The translations under genes and the position numbers were made by a program. DNA of 64,000 nucleotides from DATEPR01 sp036273855 (GTDB lineage: Bacteria > Actinomycetota > Actinomycetes > Mycobacteriales > Pseudonocardiaceae). The DNA lies in the NCBI GenBank assembly GCA_036273855.1, contig DASUGU010000106.1, positions 1 to 64,000 on the forward strand. Direction: 5' to 3'. Below the pieces are notes generated by a model, which was given only the letters and a program-made list of their open reading frames with translations, was not told the DNA's origin and did no database searches. This document shows, piece after piece, positions 35,540-43,479 of the stretch. Within the stretch, counting starts at the first letter, position 1. Every line of letters starts with the position of its first letter.

Positions 35540-38452
35540 TCACGCCGAGTCCCCCCGGCCTGACCTGCGGTACCCGCCCTCCGCGTCCGTGTCGCCGGAC
35601 AGTGAGGACGTCGGTACCAGGTCGTCGGAGTAGTCGTCGGCCAGGCCGACCTCCAGTTCGGCGGCGAACTCGTCGTCGAAGTCGGGTTCCGCGTGCCGGC
35701 CGCGCACCGGTGCCGGTTCCGGCATCAGGTCGGCCGGCAGGGCGGGCAGCGCGGGCCGGTCCTGCCGGTCCCGGGCCGCGTCCGGTGTGGTGTCCAGCGC
35801 GTCGCGCAGGTGGTCCAGGTGGTTGCCGGAGAAGTCGATCCGGATCCGCTCCACGCCACCGGCGCCGTCACCGAAGATGAACTGGCGCGGCGCCCGGTCC
35901 CGCTCGGTCATGCCACGCTCGCCACCGGGCCTGCGGCCCAGGCTGGCCACCACCTGCTCGTACCCGGCGCCCACCGGCACCTTGAGCAGCCGCAGCGCGT
36001 CGGCCTGCGCGTCGTCGTCGTCCAACCGGCCGACGAACACCGAGTCCAGCAGCGCGACGAAACCCTGGATGCGCAGGAAGTCCGCCGGGATCTGGCTGGA
36101 CAGCAGCACCCGGACGTTCCACTTACGGGAGTCGCGGGCGAACCGGTTCATCAGCACCCGGCCGGTCGGCACCTCGGCCAGGAAGAACGCCTCGTCGATC
36201 CAGACGCCCTTGCGCAGGTCCTTGGGCCGCTCGTAGATCGACCGCTGGGTCAGCCACGCCGCCAGGTTCAGCAGTTCCACACCCAGTGCCTCGGCGTCGG
36301 TCCAGTGTTCCCGGCCGACACCGTCCTTGGGCAGGGTCAGCCCGGCCATGGTCAACACGGTCAGCCGGTCGTCGCGGGTCTCCGAGTAGGGGTCCTCGCC
36401 GTGCTCGGGGATGAGCAGGCTCATCCGTTCCCGCATCTCGTCCAGGAAGTCGGCCACCACCATGGCGTGCTCGTGGTGCTCGGAGGCGTCCCGGCGCAGC
36501 GCGTCGAACACCTGGCCGGGGTCGGCATCGATCCGGCCGCCGACCGTGCGGACCGCGCGCAGCAGCACGATCCTGGTCTGCGGCAGCCGCGCCACCTCGT
36601 AGGGCAACAGGCCGGTCAGCACGTCCAGCACCAGCCGCCGCCGGGTGGCCGCGACCAGCGCCTTCTCCCGCCGCCACGCCCGTTCCGGATCGGACTCGTC
36701 GAGGAAATGCTCCAGTTCCGGCTCGGCCACCACCCGGTAGGGGTTGAGGATGCCGGGCTGGGCGTTGAGCAGGTTGATCGGCCGCGCGTAGGGGCGCAGT
36801 TCGGGCAGTTCACAGATCCGGGCCAGCGGGCCGGACGGGTCCAGCAGGGTCCAGTAGGCGCCCGAGCGCAACGTCTTGTAGACCAGTCCGCCACCCAGGA
36901 ACGACTTGCCGCCACCGAGGCCGGCGACCATCGCGGTCAGACCCGAACCGTCCCGGATCTCCTGCGCCATCCACGGATCCCAGGCCACCGGCCGGCGGGT
37001 GGCCGTGCACGTCTCGCCCAACAGCACACCGCGCCGGTCGCCCACCTCTGCGGTGGCCGAGGGCACCGCGGCCGCCGCCCACACCACGGAGCCGCGGCGC
37101 AGGTAGGCCGTGGAAGCCAGCGACTCGCCCGGGATGAACTCCCTGGCCATCGCGTACTGCGCCTCGGGGTGCTCGATCGCGACCTTCGGCTTGTACAGCT
37201 CCAGCAGCTGCTGAGCCAGGCGCAGCGCCTCACGTTCGGTCGCGCCGGACACCGCCAGCCGCCACCACGAACGCACCCGGGTGGCCAGCGCGGTGAAACC
37301 GGAGGTCATCTCGTCGTCGATCTCCAGCACACGGGAGGCCTGCCGGGACAGCGACTGCGGCGGCTCGATCTCGTGCTCGTCGGTGTAGTGGCGGACCTGC
37401 GAGCGGACCTTGTTCATCTGCCGGCCCAGCTCGCCCGCCACCTCCTCCGGGCGGCGCACGTAGATCCGCGCCGACCACTCCACCGAGGCGGGCAGCCGGT
37501 CGGAGTGCTGCACCCACGGGTCGTCGACCTCGGGGATCTGCAGGCCGTGCATCTGCCCCAGGGTGAGCACGGCGACGTAGCGCTTGATCCCGGCGTTGGA
37601 CCCGGTGCGGCCGCGCACGGTGACCGTGGGCGCGTAGGGCTCGGTGTGGAAGTCCGCGGCGTCGGTGAAACTGGCCAGGTCCTCCGGTTCCCACGTGGCG
37701 CTGGGCGTGGCCGGCAGGTTGCGCGGCGCGGGCAGGCCCAGCGAGCACGACCGGTGCATCAGCCAGGACATCTCCTCCGCCGACACCGGCCGACCGTCCA
37801 GCCCGGCCGACCCGATCACCTGGTCCAGATGCTCGACCTCGCTGTCCAGCGCGACCAGTTCGGCGTCCACGGCGTCCGGGAAGATGCGGCGCAGCAGCGG
37901 CGCGGCCCGCTCCACGGCCCGGTCGACCATCCGCCGGGTCTGCACCTGGACCCCGAGGTAGACCTCCTTCTCGGCCATCGACCGGCCCAGCAGTTGCTGC
38001 TGCTCACCCACCATGTAGTCGTCGAAGGACAGCCCCGCCGGGCTGTCGGGCAGGCGGTTGATGGCGTTGTGCACGTGCGCCTCGGCCCACATGCGGATCG
38101 GGAACGGCCGGGTGGTCACCCGCAGGTGCAGCCAGCGGCCCTGCAGTTCGGCGTACTGGCCGGCGATGGCGGCGATCAGGTCCTGGCGTTGCGAGTCGGA
38201 GCGGAACGACCAGCGCTGCGGACCGAGCCGGTACCAGGCATAGACGTCCTGGCCGGTACGCAACAGGTGGCCGTCGATGCTGCGCGCGGAGATGGTCGGG
38301 GTGTAGGTCGGCATGTTCTGCTCGCCGGGCAGTCGCCTGCCGCGCTTGCTGTAGACCTGCCGATCCTGCTGGGGTGGGACGACCTGCTGGGGCACCCGGT
38401 GGGCCGCACGGTGATCACGTCCCTGATCACGTCCTGCCCTGCGTCCGAACAC
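35540..38452 (-). CDS. VirB4-like secretion/conjugation ATPase (970 aa)
   Basis: The energising ATPase of a type IV secretion-like machine. Walker A in VAGLGGGKSFLGGG near residue 510 (AxxGxGKS variant, GLGGGKS) and Walker B GVWIDEAFFL near 750, followed by LLSSQIPADFLRI. The N-terminal half holds a VirB4-type domain (QDVYAWYRLGPQRWSFRSD, LPASVEWSARIYVRRP). A GTG at 38452 preceded by GAGGAGG with a 6-bp spacer is a much better start than the ATG at 38314. It therefore overlaps the upstream gene by 26 bp. An acidic tail follows residue 890. Confidence 0.88.
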   Translation of the reverse strand: MFGRRAGRDQGRDHRAAHRVPQQVVPPQQDRQVYSKRGRRLPGEQNMPTYTPTISARSIDGHLLRTGQDVYAWYRLGPQRWSFRSDSQRQDLIAAIAGQYAELQGRWLHLRVTTRPFPIRMWAEAHVHNAINRLPDSPAGLSFDDYMVGEQQQLLGRSMAEKEVYLGVQVQTRRMVDRAVERAAPLLRRIFPDAVDAELVALDSEVEHLDQVIGSAGLDGRPVSAEEMSWLMHRSCSLGLPAPRNLPATPSATWEPEDLASFTDAADFHTEPYAPTVTVRGRTGSNAGIKRYVAVLTLGQMHGLQIPEVDDPWVQHSDRLPASVEWSARIYVRRPEEVAGELGRQMNKVRSQVRHYTDEHEIEPPQSLSRQASRVLEIDDEMTSGFTALATRVRSWWRLAVSGATEREALRLAQQLLELYKPKVAIEHPEAQYAMAREFIPGESLASTAYLRRGSVVWAAAAVPSATAEVGDRRGVLLGETCTATRRPVAWDPWMAQEIRDGSGLTAMVAGLGGGKSFLGGGLVYKTLRSGAYWTLLDPSGPLARICELPELRPYARPINLLNAQPGILNPYRVVAEPELEHFLDESDPERAWRREKALVAATRRRLVLDVLTGLLPYEVARLPQTRIVLLRAVRTVGGRIDADPGQVFDALRRDASEHHEHAMVVADFLDEMRERMSLLIPEHGEDPYSETRDDRLTVLTMAGLTLPKDGVGREHWTDAEALGVELLNLAAWLTQRSIYERPKDLRKGVWIDEAFFLAEVPTGRVLMNRFARDSRKWNVRVLLSSQIPADFLRIQGFVALLDSVFVGRLDDDDAQADALRLLKVPVGAGYEQVVASLGRRPGGERGMTERDRAPRQFIFGDGAGGVERIRIDFSGNHLDHLRDALDTTPDAARDRQDRPALPALPADLMPEPAPVRGRHAEPDFDDEFAAELEVGLADDYSDDLVPTSSLSGDTDAEGGYRRSGRGDSA

Positions 38453-39005
38453 CGCCTACCTCCTCGTTGCCAGGCCGTGCGGCGCCACCCCGACCGCCAC
38501 GCCGGCCGCCGGTCGGTCGACCGGCCCAATCCTGCGCATGTGGGACATATTGGACGTGTTGGGCGGATCGCGCGGGTTGACCCGGGCGCTGGGTCACCCG
38601 GCGGGGCTCCGCGGTACGCGTACTCCTTCGCCTGGGACGTGGCCGGGGCCGGTCGGCGTGGATCCGGACGCGCGTCGCACTGGTCGCGCCTCCGATGCCG
38701 GACGGCTTCTCCCGGGGAGTGTGCAGCTCGCGCATCCACATGGTGAACACGGCGCCCAGCGGGCGCTCGTGGCTGATCCGCGAGCAGATGAGCCTGGTCA
38801 GAACGATGGTGCCGACGACGGCCCAGGCCACGGTGAAGAACCCGAAGCCGAAGCCGACGAGTCGCTCGCCGGACAGGACGAGGACGAACATGAGCATGCC
38901 GACACCCCAGGCGACATACCTCGCCCGAAAGGGAAAGGTCGCCTTGGGTGGACCCAGCCACACGGCATCCACGCGGTACACCTCGTCATCGGTGCGTACC
39001 TGCAC
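38427..39005 (-). CDS. PrgI/VirB3-like membrane protein (192 aa)
   Basis: Begins VQVRTDDEVYRVDAVWLGPPKATFPFRARY with two adjacent membrane segments (AWGVGMLMFVLVLS and FGFFTVAWAVVGTIVLTRL, residues about 30-70), then a charged tail. The layout and the position directly before VirB4 match PrgI/VirB3 proteins of gram-positive T4SS. The GTG at 39005 follows a GGCGGGGGC purine-rich stretch; an earlier in-frame start would overlap the preceding gene. The Arg/Pro-rich tail (130-192) looks disordered. Confidence 0.7.
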   Translation of the reverse strand: MQVRTDDEVYRVDAVWLGPPKATFPFRARYVAWGVGMLMFVLVLSGERLVGFGFGFFTVAWAVVGTIVLTRLICSRISHERPLGAVFTMWMRELHTPREKPSGIGGATSATRVRIHADRPRPRPRRRSTRTAEPRRVTQRPGQPARSAQHVQYVPHAQDWAGRPTGGRRGGRGGAARPGNEEVGGVRTQGRT

Positions 39006-39021
39006 AACCGCCCCCGCCTGG

Positions 39022-39282
39022 TCAGCCCGTGAACAGGTTGGCGAGCCACTTGCCCAGGTCAACGCCTGCGCCGGAGACGGCGAGGCCGATGATGGCCAGT
39101 GCCACGAACACGCCACCGATGCGGCGCATGACCCCGGCGTTGTCGCCCTTGCCGCCGCCCAAGTAGAGCAGCAGCAACGCGACCACCAGGAGCAGCAGCG
39201 GCACGGCGTTGTTGAGAATCCACTGGCTGACGCCGTTGGTGCCCAGGCTGGCAGCCAATGGGTTGAGGGCCGAGCCGGTCAT
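39022..39282 (-). CDS. Small VirB2-like two-TM protein (86 aa)
   Basis: Two hydrophobic segments (NNAVPLLLLVVALLLLYLG and GGVFVALAIIGLAVSGAG) joined by a basic/Gly loop GGKGDNAGVMRR, with a short amphipathic end. Size and layout fit VirB2/TrbC pilin-like subunits, which usually open T4SS operons. The ATG at 39282 follows GGGAGG, preferred over the upstream in-frame ATG at 39321. First gene of the leftward operon. Confidence 0.65.
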   Translation of the reverse strand: MTGSALNPLAASLGTNGVSQWILNNAVPLLLLVVALLLLYLGGGKGDNAGVMRRIGGVFVALAIIGLAVSGAGVDLGKWLANLFTG

Positions 39283-39743
39283 CTCGTCCTCCCTGGAGCG
39301 AGGGGCGAGGTCGGCAGCCACCTGTCGGGGATGGCACCCGCCTCTTGTCCTACTAGTGACGAGTACAACACGTCAGCTTGACGACGTGTAGTGGTTGATG
39401 CGCGCAGAGTGTGTCCGTTCCCGCGTGTTCGGTTTCCGACGACGCATATTACGTCTAATCTGACCACACACATCATCGGTCGTGGGAGGGCTGCGCTGAT
39501 ACACAAACCACCCGTTCGCCCCAGCGCCACCGAAGGTTCACTCGCCCGCGCAGCCGCTGGTGACGGGCTGTGCGTGTCGTAACGGCGCACGCGGCCGGTC
39601 CGTCCGAATGGTGGGATCGAGCCGATGCGGCGACGTGCGACGACCGGACCTGATGACCCGGAGTATCGGCTGGTGGGTGGGGTGCGCTGCGTCACAATCG
39701 TCTACCAGCTCGACTGTCACCAGGCGGGCCGTGGAGGGGCATC
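39283..39743. promoter_or_regulatory. Divergent control region of the secretion-like operon
   Basis: A 461-bp gap between the divergent VirB2-like and ParB-like genes. It contains an inverted repeat ACACGTC...GACGTGT (arms 39368-39374 and 39383-39389), 86 bp upstream of the operon start, and an unusually A+T-rich patch (catattacgtctaatctg) at about 39446-39463. The palindrome is a candidate site for the neighbouring ParB/RHH-like protein. No tRNA gene or integrase remnant is seen. Confidence 0.45.
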
Positions 39744-40106
39744 GTGATCCAATCTCCGGACGACACCGCGCCTGTGCCGGCTCAGCAGGGCGAGGGTGAG
39801 GTTACCGGTCGCTCAGCAGGCAATGGCCGCCGGGTGCAGCGGACGGTGAACTTCGACCGGGAGATTCTGGATCGAGCCAGAGCGGCCGCGACGTACCTGG
39901 CTCGTAACGAGCCCGACGCCGGCATCCGGAGCCTGGCCGACATCGTCAACCCGGCCGTCGCCGAGTTCGTCGCCGAGCTGGAGACCCGGTACAACCACGG
40001 CCTGCCGTTCCAGCCGGTCTTCCGCATGCCGCCCGGTCGCCGGGCCGGTCGGGCCGTCACGCTGGACGCCGAGGCCCATCCCACGGTGGTTCACCCGGAG
40101 GACTGA
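39744..40106 (+). CDS. Small ParB/RHH-like DNA-binding protein (120 aa)
   Basis: Residues 30-75 (RRVQRTVNFDREILDRARAA) look like a ribbon-helix-helix: a basic strand followed by two helices. The segment ending ETRYNHGLPFQPVFRMPPGRRAGR resembles the C-terminal part of small plasmid centromere-binding ParB proteins of actinobacteria (NxGxPFPP...GRxxGR). A GTG start with GGAGGGG upstream. It is divergent from the secretion-like operon, so it may partition a former plasmid or regulate the operon. No ParA is present. Confidence 0.6.
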   Translation: MIQSPDDTAPVPAQQGEGEVTGRSAGNGRRVQRTVNFDREILDRARAAATYLARNEPDAGIRSLADIVNPAVAEFVAELETRYNHGLPFQPVFRMPPGRRAGRAVTLDAEAHPTVVHPED

Positions 40107-40387
40107 GCAGGCTGGTCGGTCCGCAGCCGCATCACCAGGATCGCGCCGACCAGGACCAGGACGAGCCCGGGCGACGAGATCGCCCACCGCGCGGCGCCGT
40201 CCACGAGTTGAGCGACGGCCTGGAGTAGTGCCCCGAGGTCCAGCAGCGTGAACGCCCGCCCGGCGGGCCGGGACCGCTCGGGCGGCAGCCAGCGGTCGAA
40301 CCGCACCCGCCCGGCCCACGCCAACCCGGCAGGCACCAGCGCGAGCACGAACAGTCCGACAGCGATCCAGTTCACCACCGCGAGCAT
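40091..40387 (-). CDS. Small membrane protein (98 aa)
   Basis: Three predicted hydrophobic stretches: VNWIAVGLFVLALVPAGLAW, a weaker FTLLDLGALLQAVAQLV, and SPGLVLVLVGAILVM, ending in RLRTDQPAQSSG. No family recognised. Its 3' end overlaps that of the converging ParB-like gene by 16 bp. The ATG at 40387 is taken because earlier in-frame residues are not membrane-protein-like. Confidence 0.55.
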   Translation of the reverse strand: MLAVVNWIAVGLFVLALVPAGLAWAGRVRFDRWLPPERSRPAGRAFTLLDLGALLQAVAQLVDGAARWAISSPGLVLVLVGAILVMRLRTDQPAQSSG

Positions 40388-40553
40388 GGCGTCGATCCTG
40401 CCGCATCCTCGGGGTTCAGATGTCCAGAACGCCGGAGACGGCATGGATCTCGATTGTCCAGCTTTTGTCCAGGAATTCCTGCGGTAACGGGAGATGGTGC
40501 GCCGACGAATACCAGGCAACCGGTTTCGGCGACATACTGAGAAAGGGCACGAG

Positions 40554-40934
40554 ATGTCCGAGCCATACCCATCCAACCCGCAGTCCGGCATGCCGAACCC
40601 GCCGGTGCCGCAGTACCAGGGCGGCTACCCCGCACCGGGCAACATGCAGGCATACCCTGTGGCGCAACCACAACCGTCCAACGGCGTGGCCATCGGCGGC
40701 ATGGTCACCGGCATCGTCGGCATCGTCTTCGGCTGGGTCCCGGTCATCGGCTTCATTCTCGGTGCGGTCGCCGTCATTCTTTCCGGCGTCGGCATCAACA
40801 ACGCCAACAAGAAGCACGCGAGCGGCCGCGGCATGGCCATCGCCGGCCTGGTGTGCGGCATTCTGGCCGTCCTGTTCGGCCTGCTCTGGATCACGGTGAT
40901 CGGCGCGGCGGCGAGCGCGGGCGCCGTCGGCTGA
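40554..40934 (+). CDS. DUF4190 membrane protein (126 aa)
   Basis: A Pro/Gln/Tyr-rich cytoplasmic start (YPSNPQSGMPNPPVPQYQGG), then two TM segments, GGMVTGIVGIVFGWVPVIGFILG and GMAIAGLVCGILAVLFGLLW, joined by GINNANKKHASGRG. This is the DUF4190 hallmark. The family is common in actinobacteria, often near secretion or signalling genes; function unknown. The ATG follows GAAAGGG. A terminator hairpin lies 9 bp past the stop. Confidence 0.8.
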   Translation: MSEPYPSNPQSGMPNPPVPQYQGGYPAPGNMQAYPVAQPQPSNGVAIGGMVTGIVGIVFGWVPVIGFILGAVAVILSGVGINNANKKHASGRGMAIAGLVCGILAVLFGLLWITVIGAAASAGAVG

Positions 40935-40943
40935 CCACCGAAC

Positions 40944-40972
40944 CGGCCCGGCGCCCCGACAACGCCGGGCCG
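40944..40972 (+). terminator. Terminator of the DUF4190 gene
   Basis: A perfect 10-bp stem CGGCCCGGCG with its complement and a 9-base loop, followed by gttcgtcgt. Confidence 0.7.
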
Positions 40973-41036
40973 TTCGTCGTCAGTAGTCCGCGCTGCGCTC
41001 TCGTGTGGTCAAGGGACCGGAGGAGGCGGAGATGCG

Positions 41037-41246
41037 TTGATCGTCGCGCGCAGTGCCCACCCGAGCTACTCGGTGCGGCTGGACACCGGTCGCTACTTGA
41101 TCAGGATCACAGTCGAGCCGGTTGGCGGCCGGCTAAAGACGATCTCCGCTGGGCCGTCTGTGGGCCTTGAGAGGTCGGGCAGCGGTGAGAAACGTCGAGA
41201 CGGTCGACAAGGATCACTGCAGGTCAGCGGCACTTTCCAACCATGA
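41037..41246 (+). CDS. Possible small protein (69 aa)
   Basis: A TTG start behind a strong purine-rich GGAGGAGGCGGAG. The predicted SVRLDTGRYLIRITVEPVGGRLKTISAGPSV is beta-strand-like, then the C-terminus is basic and Gly-rich. No family known. It could equally be noncoding spacer between the DUF4190 gene and rnpB; codon use is not decisive. Confidence 0.3.
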   Translation: MIVARSAHPSYSVRLDTGRYLIRITVEPVGGRLKTISAGPSVGLERSGSGEKRRDGRQGSLQVSGTFQP

Positions 41247-41266
41247 TCGCGTGGTGAAAAGGTAGG

Positions 41267-41662
41267 GCGGACGAGTCGGTTTGTAAGCCGGATTCTGTGC
41301 TCGGTCCGGGTGGGCCGAGCGGCGGCCATCCATCTTGGCCTGTCGTTGCCGGCAGGCTCCAGCGGCCTACCCGCAGGCTCGGACGGGCCGTCCTCTAGCG
41401 CCTGCGCAGGAGTCGGTACCGCTGACTCCCTTATGGCCTTGCTCCGGGTGGGGTTTACCGAGCCGCCCCGGTCGCCCGGGGCGCTGGTGGTCTCTTACAC
41501 CACCGTTTCACCCTTACCCGACGAATCGGGCGGTCTGTTCTCTGTGGCACTGTCCCGCGGGTCGCCCCGGGTTGCCGTTAGCAACCACCCTGCCCTGTGG
41601 AGTCCGGACTTTCCTCGACCGATCTTGCGACCGGCCGCGGCCGCCCCACCGACTCGTCCGCG
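41267..41662 (-). ncRNA. rnpB: RNase P RNA (class A)
   Basis: On the minus strand the sequence carries the hallmark conserved regions: GAGGAAAGTCCGGACTCCAC near the 5' end (CR-I), ACAGTGCCACAGAGA, GGGTAAGGGTGAAACGGTG with GGTGTAAGAGACCACC (CR-II/III), and near the 3' end AGAATCCGGCTTAC (CR-V). The terminal helix P1 pairs the 5' CGGACGAGTCGG with the matching 3' end near 41267-41279, which sets the limits. A TACGCT -10-like hexamer at 41669-41674 lies 6 bp before the proposed 5' end. It processes tRNA 5' ends. Ends accurate to a few bases. Confidence 0.97.
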
Positions 41663-41682
41663 TCGATCAGCGTACCGCGACG

Positions 41683-42333
41683 TCACACACCGGCCAGGTG
41701 GGCCGTGTCGTTGACCAGCCGCACCGACGTGTTGCCGTCCGGGTAGAACTCGATCACCGACAGGGACGCCAGGTCCAGGTGCAGCCGGAACAGCAATGAC
41801 GGGCCGACTTCCAACGCTATCCGGAGCAGGATCTTGATCGGCGTGACGTGGCTGACCACGACCACCGTCCCGCCCTCGTGCCGTTCCACGATCCAGGACC
41901 GGGCCGCGGCCACTCGTTCGTGGACCTCGTCGAAGCTCTCGCCGCCGGGTGTGGCCACCGACGGGTTCGTCAGCCAGGCGTTGTGCAGTTCCGGGTCTCG
42001 ACCACGAGCTTCCGCGAACGTCAGGCCCTCCCATGCGCCGAAGTCGGTCTCGGTCAGTTCCGGCAACTCCGTGACCGGGGCGCCGGTCGTGGCCCCGACC
42101 GCGGCTGCCGTCTCGCGAGCTCGCCCCAATGGAGACGTGACGATCGCCGTCACGCCGAACGTGGCCAACCGGCGCGCGGCCAACGACGCCTGCTGCTGAC
42201 CGATCGACGTGAGCGGCGGGTTGCCCCGGCCGGAATACCGGCGCTCGGCGGACAGCGCCGTCTGGCCGTGGCGCAGCAGGATCAGTTTCGTCGGCGCACC
42301 CGTCGCGCCCGTCCAGGACGACGGTTCAGTCAC
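41683..42333 (-). CDS. Histidine phosphatase (phosphoglycerate mutase-like, CobC-phosphatase type; 216 aa)
   Basis: Catalytic LILLRHGQT near residue 15-23, the second His in VVVVSHVTPIKILL, and acidic partner in ELTETDFGAWEGLT. In M. tuberculosis this domain is the C-terminal half of Rv2228c, fused to RNase HI; here the GTG start overlaps the rnhA stop by 8 bp (GTGACTGA) and the proteins are separate. Substrate likely a small phosphate ester such as alpha-ribazole phosphate, by analogy. Confidence 0.88.
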   Translation of the reverse strand: MTEPSSWTGATGAPTKLILLRHGQTALSAERRYSGRGNPPLTSIGQQQASLAARRLATFGVTAIVTSPLGRARETAAAVGATTGAPVTELPELTETDFGAWEGLTFAEARGRDPELHNAWLTNPSVATPGGESFDEVHERVAAARSWIVERHEGGTVVVVSHVTPIKILLRIALEVGPSLLFRLHLDLASLSVIEFYPDGNTSVRLVNDTAHLAGV

Positions 42334-42745
42334 GGACGGCGTCCATCGCCTCGTTCGCCAACCGGTCGGCATCCTTGTTCCGCTCCCGCGGAATCCACTC
42401 GAACGTGACCCCGCCGAACCCGGCCACCAGGTCGCGCGCTTCCTGCGCAAGCGTTTGCAACGGGGGATGCTTGATCTTCCACCGGCCCGACATCTGCTCC
42501 ACGACGAGCTTCGAATCCATCCGCACGGCGACGTGCGACGCACCGAGTTCGCGGGCCGCCGCCAACCCGGCGATCAGGCCGGAGTACTCCGCCACGTTGT
42601 TCGTGGTGAACCCGAGTCCGGCCTTCCGCTCGGTGAGCACCTCGCCGGTGGCCGCGTCCCGCACCACGGCGCCGTACCCGGCGGGCCCCGGATTGCCCCG
42701 GGAACCGCCATCCGCCTCCACGACCACGCGCGACGCCACGGTCAC
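42326..42745 (-). CDS. rnhA: Ribonuclease HI (139 aa)
   Basis: Cleaves RNA in RNA-DNA hybrids. The four metal-binding acids are visible: Asp in VVEADGGSRGNPGPAGYG, Glu in TNNVAEYSGLIAGL, Asp in VAVRMDSKLVVEQM, and Asp in NKDADRLANEAM. The GTG start overlaps the preceding stop (GTGA). Part of a tight operon 45360-41683 with cobC, Nif3-like and zinc-ribbon genes, in the M. tuberculosis order Rv2231c-Rv2228c. Confidence 0.93.
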   Translation of the reverse strand: MTVASRVVVEADGGSRGNPGPAGYGAVVRDAATGEVLTERKAGLGFTTNNVAEYSGLIAGLAAARELGASHVAVRMDSKLVVEQMSGRWKIKHPPLQTLAQEARDLVAGFGGVTFEWIPRERNKDADRLANEAMDAVRD

Positions 42746-43479
42746 AACCCCGACTCCGGCGTCCGCACCAGGATGGCGCCGCACTCGTCGCAGCGGACCA
42801 CCTCGTCGGCGGGCGCGTCCCTGATGTGGTTGATCGCGCTGCGGTCCAGCTCCAACCGGCAGGCGCCGCACCGCCGAGCCCGCAGCAGCGCCGCTCCGGT
42901 GCCCTTCTGCTTGCGGATCCGGTCGTAGAGCGCCAGCAGGTCGGCCGGGAAGCCTGCCGCCAGCTTCTCCCGTTCCTCGGTCCGCCGGATGTGGCTGACC
43001 TCCAGCTCGTCCAGTGCCACGTCCCTGCGCTGCCGCGCGTCGGCGAGTGCCTGCTCGGCCGCGTCCAGTTCGACCTTCGCGTGGGCGACGTCCAGCTCGA
43101 CGGCCTCGCGCCGCTCCATCAGCTCCAGCAGGTCGTCCTCCAGCGACGCCTGCCGCCGGGTGAGGCTCTCCAGCTCGTGCTCCAGGTCGGCCACCTGCCG
43201 CGAACCGACGTTGCCGCCCTTGAGCAGCCCCCGGTCGCGATCCTCCCTGGCCCGCACGGCCTCGATGTCGGTCTCCTGGCGGGTGGCGTCCCGGTTCAGG
43301 TCGTCCAGGGTGGTCTGCACGGCGACCAGCTTGTCCCGCTTCTCCCGGTCGGCCAGTTCCCGTTCGGTGATCTCGGCCAGTTCGGGCAGGGTGCGCCGCC
43401 GGTGGTCGATCCTGGTCAGTTCGGTGTCGACCTCGGCGAGGTCGAGCAGCCGGCGTTGCACGGCTGGGTCAGCTTTCAC
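42742..43479 (-). CDS. Coiled-coil zinc-ribbon protein (CT398/Rv2229c-like, 245 aa)
   Basis: Residues about 10-180 are a long antiparallel coiled coil (QRRLLDLAEVDTELTRIDHR, LESLTRRQASLEDDLLELM). Residues about 195-240 are a four-Cys zinc ribbon (RRCGACRLEL...VVRCDECGAIL). The length equals Rv2229c (245 aa). Thought to be a nucleic-acid-binding or secretion-chaperone-like protein; exact role unknown. GGAGG upstream of the GTG. Overlaps the Nif3-like gene by 11 bp. Confidence 0.85.
   Translation of the reverse strand: MKADPAVQRRLLDLAEVDTELTRIDHRRRTLPELAEITERELADREKRDKLVAVQTTLDDLNRDATRQETDIEAVRAREDRDRGLLKGGNVGSRQVADLEHELESLTRRQASLEDDLLELMERREAVELDVAHAKVELDAAEQALADARQRRDVALDELEVSHIRRTEEREKLAAGFPADLLALYDRIRKQKGTGAALLRARRCGACRLELDRSAINHIRDAPADEVVRCDECGAILVRTPESGL

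Noticed and set aside
39283..40106. tRNA/attachment-site remnant for the secretion-like operon
   Set aside because: No tRNA-like cloverleaf, integrase or matching direct repeats could be found at the ends.
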